Assembly: GCA_035222895.1 (NCBI GenBank)
Contig: JAVYIG010000645.1
Span: 434,001-498,000 of the forward strand
Reading direction: 5' to 3'
From: Strongylocentrotus droebachiensis
Taxonomy: Eukaryota; Echinodermata; Echinoidea; Camarodonta; Strongylocentrotidae
Length of the DNA stretch: 64,000 nucleotides
The notes under the pieces were generated by a model that worked only from the letters and a program-made list of their open reading frames with translations, made no database searches and was not told the DNA's origin. Below are positions 1-20,365 of this stretch, piece by piece (position 1 is the first letter of the stretch; each line of letters begins with the position of its first letter). The position numbers and the translations under genes were made by a program.

Positions 1-577
1 TTTTCCTGTAGTCAATCAGCATGTATTGAGTGAAAAAAAAAATGTCTTTGCCGTTTTGTGCGTTTTTGTTTACATGCACAAATAGTCACTAAACTCATGC
101 AAAATATGATTCTGCCATCTTAGAGTAGAAAGGGTGTGTTCTGTGCTCAGTCAAACATATTTTTGGGGCAGAATTTCCCATTTCATGTAGTCAACTTAAT
201 TGTTCACAATTTAGAATTAGGTTTTATCCTGCATGCATTTGTTGAGTTCTTAGAGAGTCATTAGAAAATTCCCCCGAAATTAATCTCAAGTTGAATAGTA
301 CTTTCATATCATGATGATCAAATAACTAAGTAATGTCTCTTCAAGAATGTGAGTATTCTGGATAAAATCAGGCATTAGATAAATGGATAAGAAAAGATTG
401 GGCTATTGTGTACAGATATTCCACAAGTTTTTAAAGACATACCTCCCAAAAGGCATTTTTAAGCATTTCATCTTCATTGAAATTTACTCATCCCATCAGC
501 AAAAAAAATTGCAAGGACTTGCTTATTTTGCTTAGGGATTGCATACTAGTGCTGACTTTACATTGCTTTGCATCCAG
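1..577. other. No gene recognised; upstream or intron of EFCAB12-like gene
   Basis: AT-rich sequence with no exon I can support. A polypyrimidine/AG acceptor at 571-577 leads into the first visible exon, which suggests this is an intron. Confidence 0.4.
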
Positions 578-3500
578 TTGAAAGTAGAAGTCGTCCAAGA
601 AGTGACGATCAAGATGGAGGACTTTTCAGAGAAGGAACCCAAACCTCAACCAGAAGGGATGGGTATCATCGCTGACTACCTGGCCAGCAAGAAGCAACGT
701 CTCATAGATCTCTTCTCCCAGGCTGATAAGGATAAGAGTTGGGCCATCACCAGAGACGAGTTTAGGAAATGCATCAAGGAGGTGGGGCGCGTGGTGCATA
801 CTAACAATCGCATCACCATTATATTGCAACCTTTTTAACAGTTAAAGTGAAGGATTATTTTAAAGCAAGAGAATTATCTGCTTTTATAATGTTAGGACTG
901 AATATCAAAGATGTTTTTTTAGCAACCAGCAATAACTCCAAATTACCAAATGACCGTCATTTCAAGATTTAAAAAAATATATATTTCAGATGTCTAATGA
1001 AAAATAAAAAATCAGTATATAATGCAAATATGATTTTGATATACAAGTTTTATGTTTTTTAAAAGGCGGCTTATATATTCCTGTAAGATTTTATTCATGA
1101 TATATATCTACTTTGGCCACTTCAGGACATATACACATTTAAAGACGTGTTAAACAAAAGTTAAATAATGATCTACAGGTAAGGATCAAGGACTTTCCTG
1201 AAAGATGTCGTGCATTTTTCCTATTCATATAACTTGACAAAGCATGCTTTTTAGGAATCACTTTTAATTTGCTTGGGTACCGGTATGTGGTAGTGTAATT
1301 CAGTTTATGTTTGATATGACCCTTTTTGGGGGGTAAAAAGTGCTTTATGTAAAATTGTCTGTGCTTTTGTCGAGTGTAGTTTTGTAAAAAATATTTGCTG
1401 CACTCATTTGGATGTATTAAGTATATGTACATATGTGTAGTTAAATGTCATGCCCATCGCTGTCTTGCTCATAGAAAGATTTTCTAAATTGTCATTTGCT
1501 TTAATTGTTTTCATTTTCCCCCTATATTTGACAGATGAGCTTGGAAAATGTGTACGGTACAGTATGTTTTAAAAACAATTGAATCCTTGAGCTTTGAATC
1601 TCAGCTCGATCCTCAAAATCGATATTATGTTTATGTTATACTTTTTTTTTGTATTGTTGCTAATCTTGAGTATTTGTCAAATGCAGGCAAAGATACCCAT
1701 CTCAGAAACTCTTTTGAATGAGGTAATAGACAGCTTAGACTCGGACCTCAATGCTGAGATTGACTACCGTGAGTTTGTCAGAGGAATGGACAGATACCAT
1801 CTGGAAGAAAGAAAACGGAAGATCTTGGGTATGCTTTTCAATTTATAACTTCCCAGAACTGTTCAGTCTTCTCAGAACTAGCTACATTGCAATTGGATTA
1901 ATTTCATACTCGTTTACTGTAAAATAATCCTTAAGCAGAAATATTATACCTGAATTGCTGCTTCACATTATCTGCAGAAATTGGAAGAGCGTGAAATGTT
2001 TTTAACCAAAGTTATTTAGTATATTTATAGCTTAATTATCAGTGATATATTATACATTAATCTTTCTAAAGCAATACTCTCATTAACTGTAATATTCTAA
2101 TGTAGTTCTGTAACACATGTGAGGATTTTCGATGAGTCCTGGACACCCAAACTGTAAGAGGTAAATTCTATTGGAACTTGTAATAATGTATGTGCACACT
2201 TTGTTCTATAGCTTTGAGGAAGGTCTGAGAATAAAGCTTGTAGAACAACGTGAGTGAAAGCTTACCAAATTTTTTGTTTTTACTGATTGTAAACAAAGAA
2301 CTATTTATCAATGTTTATTCTATTTTTTTTTTTAAATCTTAGCCGACAAGGAACGAAAGAGCCCAGTCAAGACAAGATCGACACCTGAATTCCGCAGTGT
2401 GATCAGTGATTTAGCCCCGGTAAAGGAGTCTGTATCATCACCTGTACCACGCACTGATAGACTGGAAGAGACCAGAGAAGTAAATACACCAGACTCTTTG
2501 GGATCACTCTTAGAGATTCCCAAACATGACATCACAGAACGAAGGGAACTCAACCCTGATGATATGATTGAGAAGAGGAAGAGGGAGAGATTCATGTCAG
2601 ATAATGTAAGTATAATGTACCTCTAACTTCAAATGTATAACTCTATGGGTTACCAAGTATTAGTAATTTGATTGAAGTTTTATCAGGTATGTGGAAATTC
2701 AACCTCATTGGCTTGAGTTCACAAAAGTGGTTTACATGCATCTTAATTCTTAACTCGATCATGGTTTTAACCTCCATAAGCATATACATGTACATGTGTA
2801 TCTTCATTTCCAACAAAAAGGCAAACGGTATTGTATTAATGACTGCTTTGAGAGAAATAGTTGTTTTATTACGCTCAAGGGAAGGTTAGAATTGTGCTAT
2901 TCCCCGAGGCTTGCCGAGGGGAATAGCCCAATTGTAACCTTCCCGAGAGCGTATGAAAACAACTATTTCTCGAATATTAAAGCAGTCATTAATACTTTTA
3001 TATGCCGAAAAAAAATAGACTAAAAAATAAAAAATAAAAAATATTTTTCATTTTTGTCGAAGACGGGATTCGAACTCTTGCGTACAACAAGAGGTGTATT
3101 GAAAACCAACGCTTAGACCACTAGGCTATCGCGCGTCGTTAACATGTTTGGCAGTTTTCTCCAATATATACATTAAAATGGATTGAAAACGGCTCTGCGT
3201 GAGGGATGCTTCGCAAAAGCTCCATGAAACGGGCCCTTCTTTTACTTTTGCAATGCATATTGGCACGAACTTAGATCAAGATCTATCGGCAGATGTTGTT
3301 TTTTTGTTTTTGAGAGTTTATTTTCGTCTTCATGTCAACAATGCAAGATAAAATTGTCGGTAAGATCGATCGAGATTCAATTGTATTGAAATTACCGACC
3401 AATCCTTCGCACACATAAGGTATCCTCCATCGCTCAAACCATTTTTTAACATGTAAACCTATGGGGTAACCATGGAGTAACCATGGTTATTAAAAATATT

Positions 3501-6500
3501 GAAATGTTTTATGCATGGTTACCGAGAATTTTACAGGAACAGTTGAAGTTTATGAATGCAATTCGACCAATCAGATGGCTGGATTTCTTAAGTGAGGTAT
3601 ATAATATAGGCTATTCTATGCTTATTTGAGTTCAGGGGGGAGTTTAAACCATGATTTTTTTGTGAATTCAATCTATTGTCATGATTGCACCAACTAACTA
3701 TCCCTCTGCATCTGAGCTAAAGAATGCTTGTCAATGTTTCAGTTCACCTCCATATATTTGTTCCAATGAGTCCATAATTCCTGTGAAATAATTTTGTTTA
3801 GGATTTTCCTTTGAGAAAATATTGGTAATAATTAATCCTGAAATTATTGTTCAAAATTAAATGCACGAATTGGCTATTTATGGTAAGACTTTCATATGTA
3901 AAGAGTAAGAAAAAAAGAAAAAAAGAAAAAAAGGATAAGTGCTGAGAAAGTACCAGTAAAGAAAATTTCCTGATTATGTAGCCTTTTGTACATTAGGCTA
4001 AATAATTCACGTCTGTTGTGTAGAATTGTTCTTTCGGGCTTGAGAATACCGGTAAGCCATAACCTCTTCCATGATATTGTTATTTCCCGCAGCTGAAGAT
4101 GAAGAGGCTCCCTCGTGTGATTCAGAGTCCCCTGAAGACGGGTGACAAGGCGGTAGACCTCCACTCCAAGGTGTCTACCCTAGGAGGAGATCTAGGTGTG
4201 GAGATCCATGACTACAGGGCGGCCAGGCTTGCAGAGTATCATGACATCTGTAGGCTGTGTGAAGAGAGGGACATTCCACTTACTCCAAAACTCCTTCAAA
4301 GAGGTGAGGGATTTTCCTTCATGTTTGTTTGTTTTTCCTTTTATTGTTTTAATGTTTTGCAGGGGATTCTATGCAAATATTTAATGCTCATGAGTAAGAT
4401 GGTTAACAAGGTAATGCAGTTGTTCCATTAATTAAGGTGGTCGGCAATGTTATGTGCAATTTCTCAAGCTAATTCTCTCCAAGTACATTGAATAACGTAA
4501 TGCCTAAAGACATGTCATGACAAGGTGGAAAGTTATTACAATACCAGTAGTTAGTGGATTGAATGTTGCTTGGTTTAAAGATTTATTTGGCCAATTTAGT
4601 GCACTGGAAGAGCATGTACTGCACGTGGTACTAATTTTACACTGAACTCGGATTAAGCTCTTTATAGCTCAGACCCCTCTCATATTTAAAACTAATACAG
4701 TCAAACCTGTCTATAGCGACCGCCAAGGGAAACACAAAAAGTGGCCTTTGTAGACAGGTTCCTTTAGTACATGATTCAATGAGAAACCATTTTCAAGGGA
4801 AACAACAAATGTGGCCTTTGTAGACAGGTGGTCGTTGTAGACAGGTAGTCACTAAAGCAGGTTTGACTGTAGTAATACTGAACATTGCTGTTGCAGATGA
4901 AATTGTTGTTTTCTTTCTGTGTTTCATTTGTATTAAAACACTGTCCATGCCTGTTTCTCCTTCAGCACTCTTGCATCCTGGTGATAAGCGTGTCAGCCAT
5001 CTGAAGAAGCGTATCCGGCAGCCTGGTACTCACACCATGTCCAATAGATTTGCAGAGCCACCGAAGCCTCCAGAGTCACCTGATGAGTTCCATGATATGG
5101 AGAAAGTTGTTGTCACCAAGTCAGGTTCGTCACTCATTTCTTGTGTCTCCATGGCCCGATATTCATACAAATCCTGGCCGACTATATAGCGCCCCATATT
5201 CATGAAAATACTAGGTCCTGGTCTGACTTGGTCCACTGATTGGTGGAGCAACTAGAGTTACCTACAGCTCAAGTTTATGTAACTCTGTTACAAAGTGAAT
5301 AAACATTTCATTTTATTTGATTCTGTGACAACATTTTTGTTAAAATCATTTAGTTCAAGTCATATTGTAATTTATGTGGGAGGAAGAGGCCGACTTCAGA
5401 TGCTCCATTAAGAAGTAGACCAACTTTACAGAATGAAGGCTCATTCACTCATGCCGCTGGAAAATGTCAAAGTTAACCGTAGGGTTTTTGTAAGCTTACT
5501 GAAATGTACTGTACTTTTTAATTTAGTTTTTAGTTTTAGTTTAGTGGTGGTTACGGTATGTTACCTGACTGCTAAGAAAGCATAAATGCTTGTTAGTAAG
5601 CAACCAGCGGACCGACGGCTTTAGGTCCACTCCACTCCGAGGGACCTGGTAATGAGGATTAATGCCTTACCAACTGGCACTAGCGCATCAACTTGGTTTT
5701 GAATCCGGGTCATCGGATTACGAGACCACTGCTCTACCAACTGAGCTATCGCGCCTCCATGTAACATCAATTCCTCAGGCATATGTGAATGGGCCATTAG
5801 TTCGGGTTTAAAATAACTAAGCAAGCTTTTGATATCAACTAACTGCATGGCTGTGAAAATGATGGGCTTATTGGTAATATTATTTTATTTGGTATAATAT
5901 CATCAACATTCTCATGTTAGGATGGTAGTGGTTAAACATACACATGTTTATGTTTTCCAGTGGGGCAATTACTTGAGGGTAAAAAGGAAAGAAGGGAGGG
6001 TACATGGTGGGCAACGTGGCCATATTACACAGGGTGCAAAGAGACGGCAGCTATACCCTGGGTCCGTTTGTCCACCCAAACTGAGGTCGGGGACAACCAT
6101 GAGACTAACGGGGTCAGTGCCATGACATGAAGTCACTTTAAGAATACATAAGGAACAAACACAAGTCATGAGCTAAATATCATGCTTATTCACTTTTATG
6201 TTTCAGGAGAAGTACTGGTTGACTCTAGACACGTATACCCGAAGAAGCACGACGTCTGGCCCAAACCAGAAATGCAGAACCTTTCTAGTGGCAAGGCCTT
6301 CATATCTAGGAAGATTGACTGCTGGATGTCTTTTGAGGAGTATGACAAACTTACCGGGTAAGTATTTTCGATCCGCACACATAATAAAGAACTGCAAAGA
6401 AATTGTACAGGACATATGCCTTTTTAACTTTGCAAGACATTTAAAGGAATACAGTTGTATTCTTACGGTGAATTGCAGAGACGAAGCCTTAGGTTTACAG

Positions 6501-7351
6501 CAGGGCTCAACAGTCACAAAGGAACATCTGGGAGCCAAAAATCAAAGTCCAGGGGGTTGTTTAACAAAGACCAAGATTGACTTTAAGTTGGACTTAACTA
6601 TGGTTCATGCCACTGTTTGCTCTCACCGTTTACTGGCATTGGTCTCTCAAGGGACGTACAAACTGTGGTCACAAATCTACAGAATTTACATTTTTTGAAG
6701 GAAAAATATTATCAGTGAAGGGCCTGCCATAGTTAAGTCCAACTTAAAGTTGATCTTAGTCTTTGTGAAACACCACCCTGTTCCCTAAACTGCCTTCCTC
6801 ACAAATGTTACTTACAAATTTAACAAGGGGCTCATGCTCGTGCATACAGACCCCCTATGAAAAAGGTTAGTGCAGAACCCTGAATACTGTGAGTATATTA
6901 GTGAAGTTGATCAACATTTTGCAAAACAATCCATTCTTGTTTCAGATATTTCATGGGGTACATTATATTCCTTAAATGGACCTTGGTGTACTTATCAATT
7001 TTCAGTAGTATTCTTGACATGATATTGCTAGTTGGTTAAGACTATTTCTATTCACCTTTCCATTCATGATACAGCCACCTGAAGCAACGCTACATCAGCC
7101 TTGAGAAGACTCCGGAGCACGACGTCTTCTGGCCTGGGTTCCTCTTGGACAAGGTCCAGCTCTGCATGCCAGAGACCAGGTCCCGAAGCGAGAGGGCCAG
7201 CCATGCAGTGTTCCAACCCACCGCCCAGCGGACCAAGCGCTCTAACCCTGGCTACAACAATGACATCTCCTACTGGCTGGTCAGTGATCAGAACTACCTC
7301 AAGAGTGGAGGCATTGATGAGAGGAAGGTCTATAACATTGACTGGAAATGA
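578..7351 (+). CDS. EFCAB12: EFCAB12-like EF-hand protein, 3' part, seven exons
   Basis: Exons inferred from conserved frame and GT-AG sites: 578-781, 1687-1828, 2343-2605, 4093-4303, 4966-5124, 6207-6357, 7075-7351 (stop TGA 7349-7351). Phases agree at every junction and the joined frame is 468 codons. Exons 1-2 encode two EF-hand loops: DKDKSWAITRDE, with Asp1, Asp3, Ser5 and Glu12, and DSDLNAEIDYRE, with Asp1, Asp3, Asn5 and Glu12, so calcium binding is plausible. The rest has no recognised domain; segments such as ALLHPGDK, DVWPKPE and FWPGFLLDKV resemble the C-terminal part of EFCAB12 as I remember it. Human EFCAB12 is about 570 residues, so upstream exons probably lie before this window, although ATG 614 could be a start. 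The first donor (GTGGGG) is weak. The gene is convergent with NAA10. The family name is less certain than the exon structure. Confidence 0.62.
2835..2997. repeat. Imperfect inverted repeat (MITE-like hairpin) in intron
   Basis: Two arms of about 75 bp read tattaatgactgctttgag outward on one strand and its near complement on the other. They meet at a GC-rich centre near 2912-2930. The structure sits in intron 3 of the EFCAB12-like gene. Confidence 0.7.
3058..3141 (-). repeat. tRNA-like sequence (SINE head or pseudo-tRNA)
   Basis: On the minus strand an A-box-like TAGCCTAGTGGTCTAAGCG is followed about 40 nt later by a B-box-like GAGTTCGAATCCC, ending in a CCCGTCTT-like stretch. Pol III boxes are visible, but I could not fit a sound anticodon stem. 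A tRNA-derived repeat or pseudogene is more likely than a working tRNA. Confidence 0.45.
4698..4869. mobile_element. 172-bp TA-flanked MITE (CAGTCAAACCTG termini)
   Basis: Termini CAGTCAAACC and GGTTTGACTG are inverted and flanked by TA on both sides (4696-4697, 4870-4871), as for Tc1/mariner-type insertion. Internally it repeats a segment containing 'cctttgtagacaggt'. A second, interrupted copy lies at 57459-58375. It sits in intron 4 of the EFCAB12-like gene. Confidence 0.75.
5687..5757 (-). repeat. tRNA-like sequence, Thr(CGT)-like, degenerate
   Basis: The minus strand reads GGCGCGATAGCTCAGTTGG followed by TAGAGC. It therefore has a good D-arm with GCTC/GAGC pairing, a loop containing CTCGTAA, and a degenerate B box (GGATTCAAAACC). 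The anticodon stem does not pair well. It is probably a tRNA-derived SINE head or pseudogene. Confidence 0.5.
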
Positions 7352-7834
7352 CCAATCTTGAACATGCCTTGGACACGGTGATGATCAATACAGTGGCAAG
7401 CTGCACTAGAACTGATCGAACCTTTGAAGGACACCCTACGTATGATGGATGAATGTACATGTATGTTCTGGATTCGTTGATGGTTACTACAAGACAAAGC
7501 TGCAGCAGCATGGTAGATTACTTTTGATTAGCGGTTTAGCCCTCTAAGAAATTTACATGATTCCTGTTGAAAATCAGCCGACTGGAGACAAAAAATAACA
7601 AAAGGGTGTGTCAGGTCCTTATGATTTGGCAAATAGGGATTTACAGGAGTAACTTGGTCTGTGTAGAGAGCTACTTTCAGTCATTCCTACAAACAAAAAC
7701 AACCAGCAATCGACTAATGACCTAGCAATGTTTCTGCAGATAATTGATGCACCCTAGGAGTAGAAATGAGTTGAATCACCGCTTTTGGTATCATCTGCAA
7801 AACATTGCCTTATTGTTTGTATTCTCACCAAAGC

Positions 7835-7840
7835 AATAAA
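7835..7840 (+). terminator. Candidate polyadenylation signal AATAAA for EFCAB12-like gene
   Basis: The first canonical AATAAA after the stop lies about 480 bp downstream. Another occurs at 8563-8568, so 3'-end choice cannot be decided from sequence alone. Confidence 0.4.
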
Positions 7841-7896
7841 ATGGTTTGCTTCCTTCTTCAGAATAGTATTTTTTATACCATCACAGAGTAATAATA

Positions 7897-7922
<26 letters not shown>
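7897..7922. repeat. (TA)n microsatellite
   Basis: About 12 uninterrupted TA/AT dinucleotides, preceded by a short ATA run. It lies in the 3' flank of the EFCAB12-like gene. Confidence 0.9.
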
Positions 7923-7927
<5 letters not shown>

Positions 7928-8644
7928 CCCAAAGACTATTTTGTATATACATTTATTACGAACAGTATTTTTATAAAATATAAAACATTCAACTTTTTAG
8001 GCCTATATGTATCACACATCACCTGCTTACTGTAAATATTTATTACTCCTTGTTTCTGTACATTTTTGTTCATAGTACCCCAGGTTTATTTTCTCATAAT
8101 TTTGGATAACCAATTCCTGGCATATTTGTTTGGTTGATGAAGTATTGAAATGGATGTACTAAATGGGGTTTAAACACAACACCATGAGGGTGTTCTTCTG
8201 CCAAATTTTTACCATAGTTTATATTTCATATGCCTTTGCATTTACTTGCTATTTTTTATTATATATATATATATACAGTAAACTCTGCATTGCTCAAAGT
8301 CGCACCAGTCAAATTTTCCACAAGTTGAATCAATTTAAAAAAAACAAATTGTGCAAAACATGTGTTGTTTAATATTTACACTTCATCCAATTTTGTACGA
8401 GGGGAACTATTTTTGCGATCCCAACAAATATGATGTAAGACGAGTTAACTGTATATTTATATGAAAATGCTGCTTAAAAACGGGACTTTCTCTGTACTGT
8501 ATGGATTTGCACTGCTATTAATACTCATGGTCATCCCTTGTTCTTGCCATCCAAAATAGCCCAATAAAATGTCTCATTTCTTACGATATTGGGTTTTATG
8601 TCAATTTTGTTGTGTTAATGTGTGCACTGTATATAAGTAGATTT

Positions 8645-8940
8645 GTATGCCTCCGTACGTACGTCCCATTCTCGTGATCGCATTATCTGAAGAACCGATT
8701 GATGGATTCCTGCCAAACTTTGGTCATGCATGTATCTTGCAGAGCCGATGAACTGATTAGATTTTGGGGTCACGAGGTCAAAGGGTCATATATGTATATG
8801 AGAAATTGCTTGTACCGGGTAATCAGGATATTCTGAGAACCTGTTAATGGATTACAATTGAACTTGAATTTGAAAAATGTAGTCGAAGTCGAAGTTCCAT
8901 CTAGTTTAAAATGAATGAATTCAAGTCCCAACTCTTGGAG
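8645..8940. repeat. Dispersed repeat, ATGCCTCCG family, uninterrupted copy
   Basis: It starts with atgcctccgtacg and continues through 'ttctcgtgatcgcattatct', 'ttgatggattcc' and 'cttgcagagccgatgaactg'. The same order recurs at 61923-62912, where that copy is split by a TTAA-flanked insertion. This copy shows the pre-insertion arrangement. Confidence 0.75.
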
Positions 8941-9447
8941 ATAAGTTGTTCTCGATAACATGGCTACAGCTAAGGCATGCATGGTTTACAAAACAAATTG
9001 ACTAATGGATAAAATAAATTGTAACCAGTCTTCAGCTTGTGGATGTCTCTTTCCAACGTATGTTCATTCCATGGTATGTCCACTATAGTTTTAGGAAGAT
9101 TTAATGATTTAATGAGGTACGGGGGGGGGGGGTGGTAGTAGGCCACAGGCATTAGTACATGTCTATACTTGGTTAGGTTGGGTAGTTGTCTGAAATGAGT
9201 CTGACTGTGGACTTTTTTTTTTTTCCCACAAGCAACACCTAGAAAGAGCAATGTTGCAAAACCATATGTATATTTTGACAAATAACGTTTTTGTTTTTAA
9301 ATTATAAAATATTTTGGTATTTTTAAGGCCATTTCATGAATACATTAGGAAAACAGAAGAAACGTTTCTAATACTCGATTTGCTTCAAACTTAATTAATT
9401 CACATTTATTTGCTCTCCCAAATGTTTAAACAGTACCTTTAAAGGCA

Positions 9448-9645
9448 CACTGTCCTACTTGTAACTACTTGCTCCCTCTATATAGAAAACTTCCCAAATC
9501 GGTGCCTGTTGGTCCCCCATGATCCTCTTTTTCTTATGTTAAATGAGAGCTGAGTTGATGAGATAGCCACCTGTCACACTGACCTCGATGGCTCGATGTG
9601 TGGTCTAATCCCTTCTAGCTGCAGTAGTAACGCCTACCTTTAAGT
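9448..9645. repeat. Dispersed ~190-bp repeat, copy 1 of 3
   Basis: Shares 'cactgtcctacttgta', 'ctacttgctccctctatata', 'cggtgcctgttggtccccca' and 'ggtctaatcccttctagctg' with 40578-40765 (same orientation). It is more distantly related to the inverted 58518-58690. Confidence 0.8.
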
Positions 9646-10267
9646 GTATAATGGGTACAGTCAATGACATACTATATTACCACATAATACATTCTCCACA
9701 TGGTAGCATCTACTACATTGATTGCGATACCTTGTATTAATCTGATCATAAAGTCACTCCTTTGTATTTTCAATTGGAATTAAATAAACTTTCACCTTAA
9801 AGTTTCAAGCATTCAAAAAATATAAAACATACAGTACATCAGTTACATAGCTTCCTAATAGTACATGTATTAACCCTATATATCATCTATGTCACTTATT
9901 TTCAATATTTCTTTGGGGAAAAAGGTGAAATCTTCAATTTGGAATACTTTTCACAGCTTACCTGCTTTTCTGATCCCAATGTCATTCAATGTAATAAAAT
10001 ACTTGCCCATAAAAAGATGCGTTTGCAACTTTTGGTATTCACTGTTTATCAGCATTGTATAATTTCATACCATTTCCCCAAATCTTAAAAAAAGAAAAAC
10101 TAACAATCATTCAATCTTCCTCTTCAGCAACTGACTCATTTCCTTCATGCATCTTGCATATTACATGAATATGGTGGGGATAAACAAAATTACTTAGGCA
10201 ATCACAGAAAGCGATAATTTAACTAAAAAGAAATGCTACTTGCAAACAAATTAGGCACTCTCTTCTC
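9646..10267. other. 3' flank / probable 3' UTR of NAA10
   Basis: AT-rich DNA between the dispersed repeat and the NAA10 stop codon. I see no separate coding feature. Some of this should be NAA10 3' UTR, but no unambiguous minus-strand AATAAA decides the end. Confidence 0.35.
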
Positions 10268-17646
<7,379 letters not shown>

Positions 17647-17796
17647 AATTGAGTCTAAATTGAGAACCTACGGCGGCAAAACAACAAAAAATGCTAGATT
17701 CTGGAGAGGATTGGGGTCAAAATTCCACGTTTGTGTCGTCGAGTGGATCGAGCAAACGCGATTTTGGCCGTAGATGGCGTCGATCCGGAGCGCCGA

Positions 17797-18496
17797 GCGA
17801 ATTTTTTTTCCGTACTCGAGAGGGCAAATACCCCATGTGCGCATGCGCGTGGACTTGTGATTTCTCTGCTACTTCCCATACGAAATGTACATGTATTCGC
17901 ATCTACTGTGCACGATTCGCGTTCTACGAGTAAACGATGGCATAGTAGTCTTCAAACACAGACTCTGATTTGCCAGTTTGACAAAACAATTACGCATATA
18001 TCGTGCGTAGCAATAGTACTAGTATTCAAGTCTGAGTAGTTGTATGATTCAGACATTTTAGTGCTTACAGAAATGCATCCCAAATTGAATAGCATGGTAT
18101 AGTAGTCTGCAAGCACAGACGCTAATCGGACAGTTTGACAACATAGTGTCTTGAGTAGTGCTTTATATTCAAATATGTGTAGTTTTATGATTCAGACCCT
18201 ACTGGTGCGTGTATTGGAAAGGCATCTCAACTTGCAGAGCGGCATAGTAGTCTGCAAGCACAGACGCTAATCTGACAGTTTGACAAAATAGTGTTATTCA
18301 AGTCTGAGTAGTTTTATGATTCAGACCCTACTGGTGCGTGTATTGGAAATGCACCTCAACTTATAGAGTGGCATAGTAGTATGCAAGCACAGACTCTCCT
18401 TTGACAGTTTGACAGAATAATATAGGCCTATTGTGTATTGAGTAGTGCTTTTATTCAAGTTTTCGTAGTTTTCTGTGTTGTGCCACTGCTCTCTCA

Positions 18497-18532
<36 letters not shown>

Positions 18533-20245
18533 AGCTCTCCCTCCAGTATGCTCGCACTCTCTGTATTACTTTTATTTATAATCATGGTCTGCTGAGAGCC
18601 AGAAGGATGTTAACTCTTAACACAACGAATGCCCTTCTGGCTCTGAACAAACGATAGTAGGCCTATATATGATAAACCCACACACCATAAGGTCATTTAT
18701 TGGCCTTCTCAAAACCGTCATTCTGTAATAATATTTCTAACTTTGGTCTAATAACTCTTTTGTCAGTGCAATCAATGGTCGAATGAATAATAAAATTGTG
18801 ATTTTTATCTAGTTTCCGTCCTTTGTATTGATTTATTATGTTAAAATTGATAACAACATTTAGTATAAGTTACAAGTATCTCTTTTATTAAAGCACAAGC
18901 ACACACACACACCCATACACGCCACACCACTTAATTTTAAATGTAGGCCTGAATTAAAAAGTTATTAATTAGCATACAATCGTACATGAGCTCTACCATC
19001 AAATGAGTGTTTTTGACAATGATCAAACATGAATCAACAGTGCAGTAAAATATAAACATAGGCAAGTTTTTTAATTCTTTTAAATTACCTGGTAAAACAT
19101 ATTCTTAAAAATGACTTAAATGGTCTTTAGGATTGCAGGACACAAGAACACCCTGAAGAAGAAAAAATTTCATAGTAGTGCTTATTTGGGGAAAAATACC
19201 CCTCGCCGCCGCCGCCGCCCCCCCCCCCCAAAAAAAAAAAAAATGTCCACAATTTTATTATTCATTCGACCATTGATTGCACTGACAAAAGAGTTATTAG
19301 ACCAAAGTTAGAAATATTATTACAGAATGACGGTTTTGAGAAGGCCAATAAATGACCTTATGGTGTGTGGGTTTATCATATATAGGCCTACTATCGTTTG
19401 TTCAGAGCCAGAAGGGCATTCGTTGTGTTAAGAGTTAACATCCTTCTGGCTCTCAGCAGACCATGATTATAAATAAAAGTAATACAGAGAGTGCGAGCAT
19501 ACTGGAGGGAGAGCTAGAGAGAGAGAAAGAGAGAGAGAGAGAGAGTGAGAGAGCAGTGGCACAACACAGAAAACTACGAAAACTTGAATAAAAGCACTAC
19601 TCAATACACAATAGGCCTATATTATTCTGTCAAACTGTCAAAGGAGAGTCTGTGCTTGCATACTACTATGCCACTCTATAAGTTGAGGTGCATTTCCAAT
19701 ACACGCACCAGTAGGGTCTGAATCATAAAACTACTCAGACTTGAATAACACTATTTTGTCAAACTGTCAGATTAGCGTCTGTGCTTGCAGACTACTATGC
19801 CGCTCTGCAAGTTGAGATGCCTTTCCAATACACGCACCAGTAGGGTCTGAATCATAAAACTACACATATTTGAATATAAAGCACTACTCAAGACACTATG
19901 TTGTCAAACTGTCCGATTAGCGTCTGTGCTTGCAGACTACTATACCATGCTATTCAATTTGGGATGCATTTCTGTAAGCACTAAAATGTCTGAATCATAC
20001 AACTACTCAGACTTGAATACTAGTACTATTGCTACGCACGATATATGCGTAATTGTTTTGTCAAACTGGCAAATCAGAGTCTGTGTTTGAAGACTACTAT
20101 GCCATCGTTTACTCGTAGAACGCGAATCGTGCACAGTAGATGCGAATACATGTACATTTCGTATGGGAAGTAGCAGAGAAATCACAAGTCCACGCGCATG
20201 CGCACATGGGGTATTTGCCCTCTCGAGTACGGAAAAAAAATTCGC
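17797..20245. mobile_element. 2.45-kb foldback element with 1-kb arms and 9-bp target duplication
   Basis: Arms 17797-18800 and 19248-20245 are near-identical reverse complements around a ~447-bp unrelated loop. The ends are GCGAATTTTTTTTCCGTACT and its complement. They are flanked by GAGCGCCGA at 17788-17796 and 20246-20254, a perfect 9-bp duplication. Each arm contains about four tandem subrepeats of 130-160 bp, each starting near 'gcatagtagtctgcaagcac', and a CT/GA microsatellite. Arms built of tandem subrepeats are the hallmark of foldback elements, including the TU family known in sea urchins. The left end lies about 150 bp upstream of the NAA10 start codon. Short open frames in the arms are duplicated by symmetry and are not genes. 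Confidence 0.87.
18496..18534. repeat. (CT)n tract inside foldback arm
   Basis: A CT microsatellite with a few interruptions; its complement occurs in the other arm at 19510-19555. The tract lengths differ slightly, which accounts for part of the arm length difference. Confidence 0.8.
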
Positions 20246-20279
20246 GAGCGCCGAGCTCCCCGAAGACTTCTTAGGAATT

Positions 20280-20365
20280 TGTGGCGGATTCAGGGGGAGG
20301 CACGTGTGTTGAGGTCTTAAACTGTAACATGGTCTTAACGTGTAACACGACTCCCTAGCTCCTGA
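20280..20365. repeat. Dispersed repeat flanking the foldback, copy at 46325-46415
   Basis: Contains 'gcacgtgtgttgaggtctta', 'gtgtaacacgactccctagc' and 'tcctgaaaaaatagtc'. The complement runs through 46325-46415 in the opposite orientation. The foldback therefore inserted beside or into an older repeat. Confidence 0.75.

Noticed and set aside
3058-5757. Functional tRNA genes at the two tRNA-like sites
   Set aside because: Anticodon stems do not pair and B boxes are degenerate; SINE heads or pseudogenes are more likely.
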